DNA of 64,000 bases from positions 62,001-126,000 of the forward strand of contig CADADR010000004.1 in NCBI GenBank assembly GCA_902786745.1, given 5' to 3'. The position numbers and the translations under genes are program-made. The stretch is from an uncultured Bacteroidia bacterium. GTDB taxonomy: Bacteria > Bacteroidota > Bacteroidia > Bacteroidales > F082. The notes under the pieces were generated by a model. That model was not told the origin of the DNA. It saw nothing but the letters and a program-made list of their open reading frames with translations, and did no database searches. Of the stretch, positions 8,528-16,343 are shown one piece after another; position 1 is the first letter of the stretch, and each line of letters opens with the position of its first letter.

Positions 8528-9445
8528 ATGATTAACAGCCTGAAAATCGGGAACTTGACCTGGCGTCATCTCAACAACCCAACGGAAGAAGACTTTGAAT
8601 TCCTGAAAGACCGATTTCATTTCCACCCTTTGGACATCGAAGACTGCAAATCCGTTAACCAACGCCCTAAAATCGATATTTACGACGATTACTATTTCCT
8701 TATCTTGCATTTCCCCAACTTCGACCGTCAGAACAAGTTTGTGAAAATCAAGGAGGTGAAGATCTTCTGGGGAAAGGACTACATCATCTCTATCGAGAAA
8801 AACCCCTGGGGCGTGTCACAGCTCTTCAACGAATACGAAGAACGCATCCAAAACGAGGAGGAGATGAACATCCGCAACTCCGACATCCTGCTCTATCGAA
8901 TCCTCGAAAAGCTGATGACGGAATCGGTGTATTTACTGCGCAAAATCGGGTTAGATGTCGAGTTGATCAATCGTGAGCTGCTGCAGGAGAAACAGGTGAA
9001 GATCATCGAGCGCATCAGCGTGACACGCAAAAACCTCATCCTCATCAACACCATCTTCAAACCTCAGTTGAGGCTCTTCCATCTCTTCGAGACAGGTAAG
9101 GTGACTGGCTTCACCGACGATGTCGAGTTCATGGAAGACTACTGGGGCAACATCCTCGACTACCTGCAAAAGGTATGGGACATGACCGAGGACTACGAAG
9201 AGTTGATTGAAGGCCTGTCGATGACTTTCGACTCGATGCAGACCAACAAGACCAATGAGACAATGAAAATCCTGACGCTGGTGTCGACCATCATCCTGCC
9301 TTTGACCTTCATCACAGGTCTTTACGGCATGAACGTAGGACTGCCTTTCCAAGACAAGGCATGGGCTTTCTGGGGCATCATGGGATTTATGGCGGTGGTA
9401 GCCACAGCATTCTATATCTATTTCAGGCACAAGAAAATGATGTGA
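8528..9445 (+). CDS. corA: Magnesium/cobalt transporter CorA
   Basis: Pentameric Mg2+ channel of the CorA family, 305 residues. It has a long cytoplasmic N-terminal domain rich in charged helices and two C-terminal membrane helices, the first ending in the signature YGMNVGLP. It is followed by a second helix and a basic RHKKMM tail. A purine-rich stretch (AAAGGGGGAAGG) just upstream of the ATG is unusual here, where most genes lack a Shine-Dalgarno-like sequence. It ends five bases before the convergent endonuclease gene. Confidence 0.96.
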   Translation: MINSLKIGNLTWRHLNNPTEEDFEFLKDRFHFHPLDIEDCKSVNQRPKIDIYDDYYFLILHFPNFDRQNKFVKIKEVKIFWGKDYIISIEKNPWGVSQLFNEYEERIQNEEEMNIRNSDILLYRILEKLMTESVYLLRKIGLDVELINRELLQEKQVKIIERISVTRKNLILINTIFKPQLRLFHLFETGKVTGFTDDVEFMEDYWGNILDYLQKVWDMTEDYEELIEGLSMTFDSMQTNKTNETMKILTLVSTIILPLTFITGLYGMNVGLPFQDKAWAFWGIMGFMAVVATAFYIYFRHKKMM

Positions 9446-9450
9446 TCACA

Positions 9451-10527
9451 TCATTTCACCAATAGCTTCTCGTATCTCACCACATTGCCATTGCACATTA
9501 GTTTGACAATGTAGCATCCCCTATTGAAATCCTGGGGCAGGTTCACGGCGAAGTCGCCGACAGCCTTGCCGCTGGCCTTCAGCACCGTGTGGCCACAAAG
9601 ATCACAAACCGTAACGGCATCAAAACGATTGACATTGCCACTCACATGAAGCGTCTGTCCGCGTTCAATCGGGTTGGGGAAAAGAAACACCGACGATTGC
9701 ATCTCCTCGATGGCATTCCATGTGGGGTCCCAAATCATGCGAGCGTATTCAGGATGGTCAACAAAGGGGTTACGGTTATGCTGATAGTCGTTATAAATAG
9801 CATTGTTTCGGTCGATTTCCTTCTGACTCACAGGGTCTTGCTCATTCCATCGAAGCAAAAGTTGAATAGCCCAGGGCTTGATTTCCGACTTGGTTGTCAT
9901 GTCGCTTGAACCCCAACTGCCGTCTTCGGTATAATAACGCACGCTCATATACATTAGGGCGCGGGCCAGATCGCCTTTATACTCATCGATGGGCTCAAAT
10001 GCCGTTCCCAAAAAGCCGGGGGTCTTGCAAGTGCCGAGTTTTGAACCGTTACGCGACGTCCAAGAAGCCGAGCCCACCTCACCATAGGCGTAGTTATTGC
10101 GGCGACCGTTCACATAGCCATCAGTAGGGAAAATGTGGTGTAAGTCTGTGCGAGCCGTGCCGTCATTGTTAAACCAGCTCTGCGGCCACGAATGCTCGCG
10201 GTTGTAGCAGTCGCCTTCTCCGCTATAGTTGCCACACTGATCCTGACCTAAATAATAGGTATAAGGAGGGATGCCACCAGGGCGGTCGGAATACATATCC
10301 CACACCACACCGTTGCCTTTGTTGTCGGTGCTCCAGAAAGCATTCCACAACTGGGCATACGATACGGTAGTGTGACCTTTGATGATGTTGTGCAAGGCCG
10401 ACTTCAGCTGATTACCCGTCAAGCCATTGGCTGAGTTATAATAGCTAGAAGGTGCCTGTGCCGAAACAAACAGCGCAAAGGACAATCCGACAAGGAGAAA
10501 GAATGACTTTTTCATTATAGCTCTCAT
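9451..10527 (-). CDS. Secreted endonuclease I with T9SS sorting domain
   Basis: 358-residue extracellular nuclease of the EndA/NucM family. It has an N-terminal signal peptide (KKSFFLLVGLSFALFVSAQ), the nuclease domain with NREHSWPQSWF and DLHHIFPTDGYVNGRRNN (the beta-beta-metal core His and Asn), and a C-terminal ~75-residue beta domain starting VFLFPNPIERGQ and ending YEKLLVK, typical of type A T9SS sorting domains. It should cut DNA or RNA outside the cell. The ATG at 10527 overlaps the upstream stop by four bases; an ATG at 10515 is also possible. Confidence 0.92.
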   Translation of the reverse strand: MRAIMKKSFFLLVGLSFALFVSAQAPSSYYNSANGLTGNQLKSALHNIIKGHTTVSYAQLWNAFWSTDNKGNGVVWDMYSDRPGGIPPYTYYLGQDQCGNYSGEGDCYNREHSWPQSWFNNDGTARTDLHHIFPTDGYVNGRRNNYAYGEVGSASWTSRNGSKLGTCKTPGFLGTAFEPIDEYKGDLARALMYMSVRYYTEDGSWGSSDMTTKSEIKPWAIQLLLRWNEQDPVSQKEIDRNNAIYNDYQHNRNPFVDHPEYARMIWDPTWNAIEEMQSSVFLFPNPIERGQTLHVSGNVNRFDAVTVCDLCGHTVLKASGKAVGDFAVNLPQDFNRGCYIVKLMCNGNVVRYEKLLVK

Positions 10528-11090
10528 TCAAACACGTTGGTAAACAAATACAGTATCGCAATGACCAGCATAAACACCGAGGCTGAGAACTCCACAAAGC
10601 TCACCTTCTTGAGCATGCCTGGCGTAAACTCGATACGAACCGTTAGGAACGACCACAAAAAGCCTGCCAAAGTGACGGCAACGAAAAACCATATCCCAAA
10701 AGGAGCAAAAAACACACTCACCAAAGCATAGAGGAAAGTGTTGAAAGCAGCCAAGACAGACAACAGAATGATATCGCTCTCTTTGTTTACCGTATACATC
10801 ATCTTGCCTCTCAGCACACGCATAGAATCCACAAACAGTTTTATGGCCACCACGAGCATCATGGCAAAGACCATATACTCAGCAAGGTTGATATAAAGAT
10901 GTGACATAAGACGTCCCAGTCCACAACCACACAAGGCCATCACGCCTTGACTTATACCAAAAATGGCTGGGATCCAGATTTTTTGAGCTGGTTTGTCGTC
11001 GGCTCTCACCAGTCCCACCGAGCGTGGCACCACACTCGAAGTCAAGCAGAGAACGAAAAGAATACTGAGAATAATTGCTGTTGCAGTCAT
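10524..11090 (-). CDS. MntP-like integral membrane protein
   Basis: 188-residue protein with about six membrane helices, the same length and layout as MntP manganese efflux pumps. The segment FGISQGVMALCGCGLGRLMS resembles the second helix region of MntP. However, the acidic residue in the first helix of E. coli MntP (MSMDAFAAS) is not present; the equivalent reads CLTSSVVP. It may therefore transport something else or be a divergent LysE-superfamily exporter. I chose the ATG at 11090, because the longer ORF to 11141 runs through the tnaA terminator. It overlaps the endonuclease gene by four bases. Confidence 0.6.
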   Translation of the reverse strand: MTATAIILSILFVLCLTSSVVPRSVGLVRADDKPAQKIWIPAIFGISQGVMALCGCGLGRLMSHLYINLAEYMVFAMMLVVAIKLFVDSMRVLRGKMMYTVNKESDIILLSVLAAFNTFLYALVSVFFAPFGIWFFVAVTLAGFLWSFLTVRIEFTPGMLKKVSFVEFSASVFMLVIAILYLFTNVFE

Positions 11091-11110
11091 AATTGTTGCT
11101 TTGAAAAACA

Positions 11111-11143
11111 GTTTGGGATTGGCCTCAAAGGCCAATCCCAAAC
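11111..11143 (-). terminator. Rho-independent terminator of tnaA
   Basis: A perfect 14-bp stem (GTTTGGGATTGGCC) with a five-base loop lies ten bases after the tnaA stop codon. On the minus strand it is followed by TGTTTTTC. Confidence 0.85.
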
Positions 11144-11152
11144 ATTAATTGA

Positions 11153-12529
11153 TTAACCCAGTCTCTTGAACTGGCAGGTGAAGTGACGCATCAGTTCAGC
11201 CTCCCAAGTGATCTCAAGACCACGCTTGATTTCGTTGCGGCGGTCGTAAACGTTCTTCAAGGCTGCTGCAATCACGTCCATGTGGTTGTTGGTGTACACA
11301 CGGCGCGGGATGCAGAGACGCACGAAGTCGTTGCCACCGAAGCGGTTCTGACGCGTGACCGGGTCGCGGTCGGCAAGCACATAACCGATTTCGCAGGCAC
11401 GTATGCCAGCTTCGAGATAGAGTTCGCAAGTCAAGGTCTGGGCAGGGAACTCTTCCTTAGGAATTTGCGTCAACACCTTGTCGGCATCGACGAAGATGGC
11501 GTGGCCACCGGCAGGACGCTGGTAAGGAATGCCGTAGTCATCCAACTTGGCGGCGAGGTAGTGCACCTGCTTAATACGGGTCTCAACCATGTCGAATTCA
11601 ATGTTTTCCTTCAGACCGACAGCCAGAGCGTCCATATCGCGGCCATTCATACCACCATAGGTCAGGAAGCCTTCGAAGGGGATGCAGAACAACTTGGCAC
11701 CTTCGTACCAGTCTTTCTTGTTGGTAGCGATGAAACCGCCCATATTGACCAGACCGTCCTTCTTGGCCGACATCGTCATCGAGTCAGCGTAGCTGAACAT
11801 CTCAAGGGCGATTTCCTTCAAGGTCTTGTTCTCGTAACCCTTTTCGCGGGTCTTGATGAAGTAGGCGTTCTCGATGAAACGAGCGCTGTCGATATTGACC
11901 GGCACACCGTATTTGTGGCAGAGTTCGCAAGTTTCGCGGATGTTCTGCATGCTGACGGGCTGACCGCCGACGGTGTTGTTCGTCACGGTGAGGACCATGA
12001 ACGGCACATTGCCTTGATTCTCTTTCAGCACCTTCTCGAGCTTCTCGAGGCTGACATTGCCCTTGAAGGGGACTTCGAGTTGCGTGTCGTAAGCCTCGGG
12101 CACGGTGACGTCGATAGCGAAGGCCTTACGGCTCTCGATATGACCTTTGGTGGTGTCGAAGTGGGCATTGCCCGGGATGACCTGACCAGGCTTTACGAGA
12201 TAGGAGAACAGCACGTTCTCGGCAGCGCGGCCTTGGTGGGTAGGGATGACGTACTCAAAACCGGTAAGTTCGGTGATGGTATCTTTCATATGATAGAACG
12301 AACGGGCGCCGCCGTAGCTCTCGTCGCCCTGCATCATGGCAGCCCATTGACGGTCGCTCATGGCGCCAGTGCCCGAGTCGGTCAGCAGGTCGATATAGAC
12401 GTAGTCGCTCTTCAGCATGAAGACATTCTGGTGGGCTTCGTTGAGCCACTTTTCGCGTTGTTCGCGGGTGGATTTCTTAATGGGTTCAACCATCTTGATT
12501 TTCCAAGCTTCTGCAAATGGTAATTCCAT
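11153..12529 (-). CDS. tnaA: Tryptophanase
   Basis: PLP-dependent beta-eliminating lyase that converts L-tryptophan to indole, pyruvate and ammonia. The 458-residue protein matches the family along its length: YIDLLTDSGTGAMSDRQWA, IPTHQGRAAE, VNIDSARFIENAYF, and the PLP lysine in TMSAKKDGLVNMGG. Tyrosine phenol-lyase is the close alternative. The DSARF and FDTTKGH signatures favour tryptophanase, since tyrosine phenol-lyase has DATRC at the first. A -7 box at 12712-12719 implies a leader of about 175 bases holding a small ORF and hairpins, so expression is probably regulated by attenuation. A strong terminator follows the gene. Confidence 0.93.
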   Translation of the reverse strand: MELPFAEAWKIKMVEPIKKSTREQREKWLNEAHQNVFMLKSDYVYIDLLTDSGTGAMSDRQWAAMMQGDESYGGARSFYHMKDTITELTGFEYVIPTHQGRAAENVLFSYLVKPGQVIPGNAHFDTTKGHIESRKAFAIDVTVPEAYDTQLEVPFKGNVSLEKLEKVLKENQGNVPFMVLTVTNNTVGGQPVSMQNIRETCELCHKYGVPVNIDSARFIENAYFIKTREKGYENKTLKEIALEMFSYADSMTMSAKKDGLVNMGGFIATNKKDWYEGAKLFCIPFEGFLTYGGMNGRDMDALAVGLKENIEFDMVETRIKQVHYLAAKLDDYGIPYQRPAGGHAIFVDADKVLTQIPKEEFPAQTLTCELYLEAGIRACEIGYVLADRDPVTRQNRFGGNDFVRLCIPRRVYTNNHMDVIAAALKNVYDRRNEIKRGLEITWEAELMRHFTCQFKRLG

Positions 12530-12587
12530 AATTGTAATGTTTTAATGTATTATTAATGAATGTATTAATTGTTTTTCAAAAGAAGAC

Positions 12588-12604
12588 AGGGCATTAAAGG
12601 CCCT
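12588..12604 (-). promoter_or_regulatory. Terminator-like hairpin in the tnaA leader
   Basis: Stem AGGGC/GCCCT with loop CTTTAAT is followed on the minus strand by GTCTTCTTTTG. It lies between the small leader ORF and the tnaA start, where an attenuator would be expected. Confidence 0.4.
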
Positions 12605-12621
12605 ATATTTCTAACATAAAG

Positions 12622-12681
12622 TCAGAAACGGTCACGTTCCTTGACGTTCAAATAAACCATATTACCAAAGATGTGGGGCAT
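12622..12681 (-). CDS. Candidate leader peptide upstream of tnaA
   Basis: Small ORF in the tnaA leader encoding MPHIFGNMVYLNVKERDRF, or only MVYLNVKERDRF from the second ATG at 12660, then TGA. It begins about 25 bases after the expected transcript start. It contains no tryptophan, unlike E. coli TnaC. Its last codons overlap a short stem (GGAACG with CGTTTC, one G-U pair) that precedes the terminator-like hairpin at 12588-12604. The position and layout suggest translation-dependent attenuation; function is inferred only. It could also be a chance ORF. Confidence 0.4.
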   Translation of the reverse strand: MPHIFGNMVYLNVKERDRF

Positions 12682-12711
12682 ATCAATAATAAGGCGCTTT
12701 TAAAAAACGCT

Positions 12712-12719
12712 CAAAGATA
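12712..12719 (-). promoter_or_regulatory. TAnnTTTG -7 box for tnaA
   Basis: Minus-strand TATCTTTG, 182 bases upstream of the tnaA ATG. It is the only full match in the intergenic region on this strand. A weaker CATCTTTG lies at 12664-12671. Confidence 0.6.
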
Positions 12720-12762
12720 GGGATTTTTTTGGAATTATAAATGATATGGACAGGATTTTTCA

Positions 12763-12770
12763 TACTTTTG
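12763..12770 (+). promoter_or_regulatory. TAnnTTTG -7 box for the T9SS protein at 12781
   Basis: TACTTTTG ends ten bases before the ATG, which would leave a 5' UTR of only a few bases. Confidence 0.6.
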
Positions 12771-12780
12771 CTCCAAAATT

Positions 12781-13884
12781 ATGCGTATGAAGAATCTACT
12801 CCTTACTCTAACCCTGGCTCTGATCACAAGCTTCACTTTCGCTGACAGCATTCTGCTTGAAGGCTTCGAATACGCCAACCACGACCTTGAAAAGCCCATA
12901 GGCTGGACCTGCGACGACGACTCATGGCTTTGCGGCTATCTCGAGAAAGACCACAACCGGATGCCTCATACGGGCAACTGGTATGCCTTCTCCAACACCG
13001 AGGATTCTTGGATGTATATGCCGCTATACCTGATTCCCAGCATTAATTATCGCTTTACGTGCTGGGCCATCTCTGACGGCGACTTCCAGCTTGAGTTTTG
13101 GGCAGGCAAGGAACCTCAGCCCGACCAAATGCACACCCTGCTCCTTTCAGAGACTGTCGGAGATGGAGCCTACCAAAAAATATCTTCCTACGTCGAAGAC
13201 ATCCCTGAAGATTGCGAATACATTGCCATCCATGCGATTGCGGGACAAGGCTCTACCCATCTCACCATCGACGATATTGAGTTCGACATGGTGTTGCAAT
13301 ACGACTTTGAAGCCGCACCCATCACGGGCGACACTGCCATGTATCCTGGCTCGCAGGCCATTTTCCACTTCCAGGTCCATAATACTGGATACGATCCGCT
13401 CGACATCACGGCGCACCCCTCCACCGAATATTTCACCAACTTCAGCTGCTATGTGAATGGCGTCAATGGCATGACCTTCCCCCTTCAGCCTGATGAGACC
13501 GTTGAAGCGACCATGTATGCCACTTTAAAGCCAGAGGTAGAACCTGGGGCGGTGACGTGGTTAGATGTCATGATGACCATCCCATGTGGCTGCAACACGG
13601 CTATGGTCACCTTCTGGGTGACGCCGCTCGACATAACGCAAGTTGCGGAAAGCGTTCAAGACATCAGCATCTTCCCAAATCCCGCCTCTGACTTTGTGAC
13701 CATTGAGGCGGAAGGACTTCAGACTGTTTTGCTGACCGACATGAACGGGAAAGCCCTCAGCAGCCATGCTGCCAAGGGCAATTCCATTCGTATTGATGTC
13801 AGTGGCTTAAAAGCCGGTGTTTATCTCATCGCCGTCAAGACGCGCTCCACTTCTTCCTTCGTGAAGTCGATCTTGAAGATGTGA
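12781..13884 (+). CDS. Secreted protein with T9SS type A sorting domain
   Basis: 367-residue secreted protein of unknown function. It starts with a signal peptide (MKNLLLTLTLALITSFTFA). Residues ~20-175 form a choice-of-anchor-J-like beta sandwich (ILLEGFEYA, PIGWTCDDDSW, GNWYAFSNT, LTIDDIEFDM), followed by an Ig-like segment and a C-terminal sorting domain from ISIFPNPASDFVTIEAEG to the end. The protein is probably exported by T9SS and attached to or released from the surface. It has its own near-leaderless promoter box. The last 64 bases overlap the convergent cysteate synthase gene, with both frames coding for conserved C-terminal sequence. Confidence 0.85.
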   Translation: MRMKNLLLTLTLALITSFTFADSILLEGFEYANHDLEKPIGWTCDDDSWLCGYLEKDHNRMPHTGNWYAFSNTEDSWMYMPLYLIPSINYRFTCWAISDGDFQLEFWAGKEPQPDQMHTLLLSETVGDGAYQKISSYVEDIPEDCEYIAIHAIAGQGSTHLTIDDIEFDMVLQYDFEAAPITGDTAMYPGSQAIFHFQVHNTGYDPLDITAHPSTEYFTNFSCYVNGVNGMTFPLQPDETVEATMYATLKPEVEPGAVTWLDVMMTIPCGCNTAMVTFWVTPLDITQVAESVQDISIFPNPASDFVTIEAEGLQTVLLTDMNGKALSSHAAKGNSIRIDVSGLKAGVYLIAVKTRSTSSFVKSILKM

Positions 13885-15125
13885 TTGGGCTTCAGGTAAT
13901 ACATTTCATGGTCGGCTTGGAAACGCTTCTCGCCGCCTCCAGTGATATTAAGCATCACCACATCATCAGCTTTCACCACTTCTTTTTCAATAGCTTGCTG
14001 CAATGATGCTGTAGCAACGGCTGCCGCATGATAGATGTCGATGCCCTCGGTCTCTTCAAACAAGGCCTTTGCGGCATTTGCTTCGGTATTGCTCACGGCA
14101 AGAATGTCGCCATGGGTGTCCTTCAGCGCGTCAAACAACCCGCCAGCCAAGCCATAAGGCGGCTTACGGTTTGAAAGCACAGGCGCACAGATCTCGGCAG
14201 CGTCTTTACGGGCCTGGTCGGCATCATAGGGCAGCAACGCCCTTGAATCGGCTCTCCATGCCTCATACATGGGCAGGAAGGGTTTGTTTTGCGACACCAT
14301 CAAACGGGCCTTATTCGTCCCAAAACGGCCATCTTCGACAAAACGCAGGTTGGCTTCCCAAGCGGCGATGGCGCCCGTGCCACTACCCACAGCCTGGAAA
14401 TAGAAATCAGGCGTACGGCCGATGAAGGTCGTGGCCGACATCATGGTAGTGCCCATACCATCGCGACGTGCGATGTTCTTGGCACCACCTTCGGCCAAGT
14501 AGCCATCCATCTCACAGACCACATTCGAGAGGTTGATAGCGTCGAAATAGTCGCTACCCGACTCGGTAGTGATGAGCTTCACGCAGTCGTTGAGCGGTTT
14601 GTCGAACCACAAGGCGTTGATATTGTCTTGAGGCACACATAGCAGGAGCTTGATGCCGTTGTCGGAGCAGACCTTGGCAAAGGCTCGGGCAGTGTTACCG
14701 GCCGAGGCCACCACCAGCACTTTGTCCTTCAACTCCTCACCCAGACGCGCGCAGACCGAGAAAGCCTCCATCTCCTTGAAGGAGCAGGTGGTCATACGGG
14801 CGTTGCGCTCGGGCCAATAACCGTTAAAGGTGATATATAAGTTACGCAATCCAAGACGATTCGCCAGCCCCTCGCTCTTGTATGTGACAGGCTCAGAGGG
14901 ATTAGCCAACATGGTTTTGATAGGCAGCCAATCGGCATAGCGATACAGGCCCCAGCATCTGCCTTCCTTGACTTGCAGCTGTTTCTTTTCATAGACGGGA
15001 CGCACCATGCTCGGCTTGTCGCACTGTTTATCATCCAATGTCCAGCCCTGGTCGTCGAAAACGCGGCCAGTAGCAACGGTTTGAAGTTGGTATTTCGTAG
15101 GAGTAAAGATCATTTTGTCACTCAT
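13821..15125 (-). CDS. Cysteate synthase (PLP-dependent, threonine synthase fold)
   Basis: 434-residue PLP enzyme. It closely follows the methanogen cysteate synthase that makes L-cysteate from O-phosphoserine and sulfite: shared blocks include DWLPIKTML, EPVTYKSEGLANRLGL with the PLP lysine, GYWPERNARMTTCSFKEMEA, VVASAGNTARAFA, RRDGMGTTMM and YFQAVGSGTG. General threonine synthases do not have the GYWPE and CSFKE blocks. In Bacteroidetes cysteate is the head-group precursor of capnine-type sulfonolipids, so a role in sulfonolipid synthesis is the best inference; no partner acyltransferase is in the window. I chose the ATG at 15125, just after a TATCTTTG box. The 3' end overlaps the neighbouring gene. 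Confidence 0.88.
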   Translation of the reverse strand: MSDKMIFTPTKYQLQTVATGRVFDDQGWTLDDKQCDKPSMVRPVYEKKQLQVKEGRCWGLYRYADWLPIKTMLANPSEPVTYKSEGLANRLGLRNLYITFNGYWPERNARMTTCSFKEMEAFSVCARLGEELKDKVLVVASAGNTARAFAKVCSDNGIKLLLCVPQDNINALWFDKPLNDCVKLITTESGSDYFDAINLSNVVCEMDGYLAEGGAKNIARRDGMGTTMMSATTFIGRTPDFYFQAVGSGTGAIAAWEANLRFVEDGRFGTNKARLMVSQNKPFLPMYEAWRADSRALLPYDADQARKDAAEICAPVLSNRKPPYGLAGGLFDALKDTHGDILAVSNTEANAAKALFEETEGIDIYHAAAVATASLQQAIEKEVVKADDVVMLNITGGGEKRFQADHEMYYLKPNHIFKIDFTKEEVERVLTAMR

Positions 15126-15142
15126 AGCGTTGAAATTTTCCG

Positions 15143-15150
15143 CAAAGATA
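15143..15150 (-). promoter_or_regulatory. TAnnTTTG -7 box for cysteate synthase
   Basis: Minus-strand TATCTTTG, 18 bases upstream of the ATG at 15125. It supports that start over the upstream ORF extension to 15269. Confidence 0.7.
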
Positions 15151-15229
15151 CAAAAAGTAAGTATTTGTACTGTAAATATACATACTAAAAATAACAACTC
15201 TTCGGCAAAAGCAGAGCGGACAAAAAGAA

Positions 15230-15258
15230 AAAGGGTGGCAAGAGAATTGCCACCCTTT
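15230..15258 (-). terminator. Rho-independent terminator of the exb operon
   Basis: Twelve-base-pair perfect stem (AAAGGGTGGCAA) with loop GAGAA. On the minus strand a T-rich tail (TTTTTCTTTTTG) follows. It lies 23 bases past the last exbD stop codon. Confidence 0.88.
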
Positions 15259-15280
15259 GGGTTGTTCACTAAACCGGGGT

Positions 15281-15748
15281 TTAGTTTTCCAAGGCACTAC
15301 CTTTCAGTGTCGTGTAATTGATACGGAAGGCGCCCACCTTACGAAGTTCCTGCTTCACGTCGGTGACGACACCCATACGGGTATCCTTATGCACCTTCAG
15401 GGCCGTGGTCAGCAGGGGACGGTCGGCCTCGCTACGAGAGTCACGCTCTTTCTGGATCCAGTCGGCGATGTCGTTGACACGAGCGAAGGAATCGTCAAGT
15501 TGGATACGTGATTCGGTACCGAGTTTGGTATCACGCGGGGGGCCGATGTAGATGGAGCTCACCAAAGCCTTGTGCTCGAGCTTTTGAATCTCGGAAGCCT
15601 TAGGCATGGCGGTCTTCACCTTCAGTTCAACATCACGCATTGTGGTGGTGATCATGAAGAAGAATATCAACATGTAAACGATGTCGGGCAGTGAAGAGGT
15701 GCTCACTTGTGGCACTTCCTTTTTCCCTTCTTTTCTGAATTTACCCAT
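15281..15748 (-). CDS. exbD: Biopolymer transporter ExbD/TolR, second copy
   Basis: 155-residue ExbD-family protein that works with ExbB to couple the ion-motive force to outer membrane energisation. It has a basic N-terminus, one membrane helix with the essential Asp (SLPDIVYMLIFFFMI) and a periplasmic domain. It is the last gene of exbB-x-exbD-exbD, 14 bases after the first exbD, and is followed by a strong terminator. No tonB is in the window. Confidence 0.93.
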   Translation of the reverse strand: MGKFRKEGKKEVPQVSTSSLPDIVYMLIFFFMITTTMRDVELKVKTAMPKASEIQKLEHKALVSSIYIGPPRDTKLGTESRIQLDDSFARVNDIADWIQKERDSRSEADRPLLTTALKVHKDTRMGVVTDVKQELRKVGAFRINYTTLKGSALEN

Positions 15749-15762
15749 ATCTCAATCCTCCT

Positions 15763-16332
15763 TTAATTAGATTTGTATTCAACGGGTTCTGCCTCACTGA
15801 CACGCACGGGCACAGCATCGTTGATAGCCTTGGTTTGATCTTCATTGAGTTGGTCGAGGTGCTTGTTGAATTTCTTCAGAGCAAGTTCTTCCTTCATTTC
15901 ATTGAAGGCGCGTGCCAACTCATTCTGCACACTGATATACATAGCATACGAGGTACCGCGGTCGTTCTGCAGGGAGATAACGCCCTTCGACATGAGCACA
16001 TCGCCCACCAGGTCGAAGGTCTTGGTCTCCACTTCAGGAGCGGTCTCGTCGCCAGGACGCGGGGTCATGAAGTCTTTGGCAAGGTCCTTCAACATGGAGA
16101 TGTCGGAGGGACGGCCATTGACCAGCAACCTGTCGCTCTTGTTTACCATTACATTCATCACATTTCTTTCCTTGACTTTGACATCCTCGTCGTTTTGCTC
16201 GACAGGAGGAGGCAGACGACGGGTGATACCGTAGTCCACATCCATTGAGGTCGTCATCAGGAAGAAACACAACAGCAAGAATGCTATGTCAGCCTGCGAA
16301 CTCGAATTGATTTCTGGAACTTTTCTTGCCAT
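15763..16332 (-). CDS. exbD: Biopolymer transporter ExbD/TolR, first copy
   Basis: 189-residue ExbD-family protein. N-terminal RKVPEINSSSQADIAFLLLC holds the cytoplasmic start and the membrane helix with its functional Asp. The periplasmic part is longer than in the second copy and ends in a charged helix. Paired exbD genes are usual in Bacteroidetes, where the two proteins may form a heterodimer in the ExbB pore (inference). It is 11 bases downstream of the hypothetical membrane protein gene. Confidence 0.93.
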   Translation of the reverse strand: MARKVPEINSSSQADIAFLLLCFFLMTTSMDVDYGITRRLPPPVEQNDEDVKVKERNVMNVMVNKSDRLLVNGRPSDISMLKDLAKDFMTPRPGDETAPEVETKTFDLVGDVLMSKGVISLQNDRGTSYAMYISVQNELARAFNEMKEELALKKFNKHLDQLNEDQTKAINDAVPVRVSEAEPVEYKSN

Positions 16333-16343
16333 GATGAATATTT

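Noticed and set aside
11183..12523. 446-codon ORF on the plus strand
   Set aside because: Antisense shadow of tryptophanase with no domain of its own.
11153..12529. Tyrosine phenol-lyase
   Set aside because: Close family member, but DSARF and FDTTKGH match tryptophanase rather than the DATRC-type sequence of tyrosine phenol-lyase. Some doubt remains without an alignment.
13821..15125. Ordinary threonine synthase
   Set aside because: The GYWPE and CSFKEMEA blocks and the TYKSE lysine context match cysteate synthase and not ThrC.
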